Source of the DNA: Akkermansiaceae bacterium UBA5020
GTDB lineage: Bacteria; Verrucomicrobiota; Verrucomicrobiia; Verrucomicrobiales; DEV007
DNA length: 33,490 nt
Direction: 5' to 3'
Assembly (NCBI GenBank): GCA_002396885.1
Contig: DGXY01000017.1
Span: 1-33,490, forward strand
Shown: one piece after another, positions 31,697 through 33,490 of the stretch
Layout of the letters: each line of letters starts with the position of its first letter
Position numbering within the stretch: position 1 is the first letter of the stretch
Made by a program: the position numbers and the translations under genes
Notes under the pieces: model-generated
The model's input: the letters and a program-made list of their open reading frames with translations, nothing else
What the model was told of the DNA's origin: nothing
Databases searched by the model: none

Positions 31697-33373
31697 TCAA
31701 TCGTCGGCCATGGTCACACGAATGACCTCGGACGCTGTCGTCTTGCCGCTCAACACCTTGCGGATGCCGTCCTCGCGCAGGGTGCGCATGCCGAGTTCGC
31801 GGGCGCGCCGCCTCAGGCCGCTGGTGGACTCGTCGCCGTTGATGAGGAGGCGCACCTCCTCGGTGATATTGAAAATTTCGAAGCACCCCATCCGGCCTTT
31901 GTATCCGGTCATGCGGCAAGTACGACAACCCACACCCTGCTTGAGTTCCGCTTTGGCGAGTTGTTCCTCGGTGAGCTTGAGAGAGCGGATTTCCTTCAGG
32001 CCGATCTCGGTAGGCTGGCCGCAATCCTTGCAGATGCCGCGGACGAGACGCTGAGCCATGATCGCCCGCACCGCTGAGGCGATGAGGAATTTCTTCACCC
32101 CGATGTCGGCAAGACGGGCGACAGCCGAGGGCGCGTCGTTGGTGTGAAGGGTCGAGAAGACCAAGTGCCCCGTGAGCGAGGCGTTGATCGCGATCGAGGC
32201 GGTCTCGAGATCACGAATCTCCCCGATCATGATGATGTTGGGCGCTTGCCGGAGAATGGATCGAAGGGCCGCCGCGAAGGTCATGCCGATCGCTTCCTTC
32301 ACCTGCACCTGATTGATACCGGAGAGCAGATACTCCACCGGATCCTCGACCGTGATGATCTTTCGGTCGGGTTTGTTGATGGCGTTGAGACAGGCGTAAA
32401 GCGTCGTCGTTTTACCGGAACCAGTGGGCCCCGTCACGAGGAGAATGCCGTCGGGGAGCCGGATGATCTCCTCGAAATTCGCCTGGTCGTCACTGAAGAA
32501 ACCGAGCTGGGGAAGGCCGATCGTCAGCGAGCTCTTGTCAAGAATCCGCATGACAACGCTCTCGCCGCAACTTGTCGGAATCGTCGAGACGCGGAGATCG
32601 AGGTCCCCCGCACCGAACTTCGCCTGGATCCGGCCGTCCTGAGGGAGACGCTTTTCAGAGATCGCCATGGACCCGGTCATGATCTTGATCCGACTAATGA
32701 CCGAGGCCAGGAGACGCAAGGGATGACTCTGCACCTTATGGAGCGCTCCATCGATGCGGTAGCGGACTCGCATGTCATTTTCCGTCGGCTCGATGTGGAT
32801 ATCCGAGGCACGATTCTGGTAGGCCTCCTGAAGAATCTGGTAGACCATCTTGATGATGGGAGCGTCGCCACCTTCTCCAGCGGCCCCCTCCGTTACCGCA
32901 ATGGCCTGGGAATCAAGTTTGGCGATTTGGTCGGAGTCCAGCTGAGAGGCGTAAAAATCAAGCTGGCGCTGCTTGATCGCGCTGTCCGAGGCGACGACAA
33001 ACTCGGGCTCGACCGTGAGGACGTGGCGCAGCGAATCGAGGGCGTCGAAATCGAGCGGATCGGTCACGGCAATGACCAAAGAGCCCCCGCCTTCGGCGAT
33101 GGGGACGACCCGAAACCGGACCGCGGCATCGGGGGCAAGGCGGGCAGCGACCGCCGGATTCACATCGAGTCGCTTCAGATCCACATAGTCCATTCCCGCG
33201 TTTTCAGCGAGAGTCTGGGCAATGGTCTCGTCGGTCAGGAGATTCAGGGAGAGAAGCGCCTCAATCGTCGATTCCTGAGACTTCTTCTTGTGCCTGACGT
33301 CTTCCATCGCGGCAGGAGTCACCAATTGGGCTTCCTGCAGCAGTTCTAGGAGGTAGGATTCGTTGGAGTACAA
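31697..33373 (-). CDS. GspE/PilB-type secretion ATPase (first of a tandem pair)
   Basis: A 558-residue paralogue of the next gene, first in the secretion/pilus cluster. The N-terminal MshEN domain (about residues 5-150) includes LAENAGMDYVDLKRLDVNP. The core has Walker A GPTGSGKTTT with K321, Walker B IMIGEIRDLETASIA, STLHTNDAP and the tetracysteine pair CKDC and CRTC before RMTGYKGRMGC. The start must be TTG 33373 if the family-like N-terminus is real: an in-frame TAA lies six codons upstream and no ATG occurs until residue 23. No Shine-Dalgarno sequence is seen. The 117 bases between this start and the window edge show no recognisable promoter. Confidence 0.92.
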   Translation of the reverse strand: MYSNESYLLELLQEAQLVTPAAMEDVRHKKKSQESTIEALLSLNLLTDETIAQTLAENAGMDYVDLKRLDVNPAVAARLAPDAAVRFRVVPIAEGGGSLVIAVTDPLDFDALDSLRHVLTVEPEFVVASDSAIKQRQLDFYASQLDSDQIAKLDSQAIAVTEGAAGEGGDAPIIKMVYQILQEAYQNRASDIHIEPTENDMRVRYRIDGALHKVQSHPLRLLASVISRIKIMTGSMAISEKRLPQDGRIQAKFGAGDLDLRVSTIPTSCGESVVMRILDKSSLTIGLPQLGFFSDDQANFEEIIRLPDGILLVTGPTGSGKTTTLYACLNAINKPDRKIITVEDPVEYLLSGINQVQVKEAIGMTFAAALRSILRQAPNIIMIGEIRDLETASIAINASLTGHLVFSTLHTNDAPSAVARLADIGVKKFLIASAVRAIMAQRLVRGICKDCGQPTEIGLKEIRSLKLTEEQLAKAELKQGVGCRTCRMTGYKGRMGCFEIFNITEEVRLLINGDESTSGLRRRARELGMRTLREDGIRKVLSGKTTASEVIRVTMADD

Positions 33374-33490
33374 AACGCAAGGGGAGGTTTACGGTGATCA
33401 AGCCTCGGAATGGTTTGCCGCGTAGGGCGGGCACCATGCCGCCAAAGCGAAACCCCGGAGGGGCGAATGCTAGAGGAATCCAGTGCCGCC

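Overview
The window is a high-GC bacterial chromosome segment densely packed with genes and containing no phage, IS or CRISPR signature. The gene content suggests a Gram-negative, didermic bacterium, most likely of the Verrucomicrobiota/PVC group. Pointers are paired DEG9-like PDZ proteases, an RNase P RNA whose P15 loop appears to lack the GGU motif, a GspE/PilB-GspF-pseudopilin cluster, EF-hand secreted proteins and mostly Shine-Dalgarno-poor starts. The phylum is inferred from gene style, since no 16S gene is present.

Left part (1-10120): the 3' tail of an unidentified gene; an APC-family amino-acid permease; a PAS-repeat protein ending in a degenerate HisKA_2-type kinase module; a large cytosolic hybrid sensor kinase (REC-PAS-PAS-HisKA-HATPase-REC). 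Converging on these from the minus strand is a pair of exported trypsin/PDZ proteins, the upstream one with an intact His-Asp-Ser triad and the downstream one with a destroyed triad.

Centre (10280-16500): the RNase P RNA gene rnpB, followed by a four-gene plus-strand operon for a MacAB-TolC-like efflux/export machine. It encodes an outer-membrane factor lipoprotein, a membrane fusion protein with an unusually large hairpin domain, a LolD/MacB-type ATPase and a separate MacB-type permease. The operon ends at a perfect hairpin terminator that can also serve the converging gene.

Minus-strand block (16565-26055): an exported eight-EF-hand protein, a lone RbsC-type sugar ABC permease, uvrB, rpoZ, and the classical rpmH-rnpA-yidD-yidC-jag cluster (ribosomal protein L34, RNase P protein, membrane insertion, RNA-binding protein) with a recognisable promoter before rpmH. 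Upstream of it lies a DegT-type PLP aminotransferase. Both subunits of RNase P are therefore encoded in this window, about 13 kb apart.

Right part (26153-33373): an unrecognised 546-residue protein, then a type II secretion/type IV pilus-like set read leftward: two tandem GspE/PilB ATPases, a GspF/PilC platform protein and a GspG-like pseudopilin, the last with what looks like its own promoter placed so close that its mRNA would be leaderless. Points most worth a second look are the active/inactive protease pair, the degenerate kinase beside a full hybrid kinase, the unknown 546-residue protein, the reduced RNase P RNA domain and the predicted leaderless pseudopilin mRNA.
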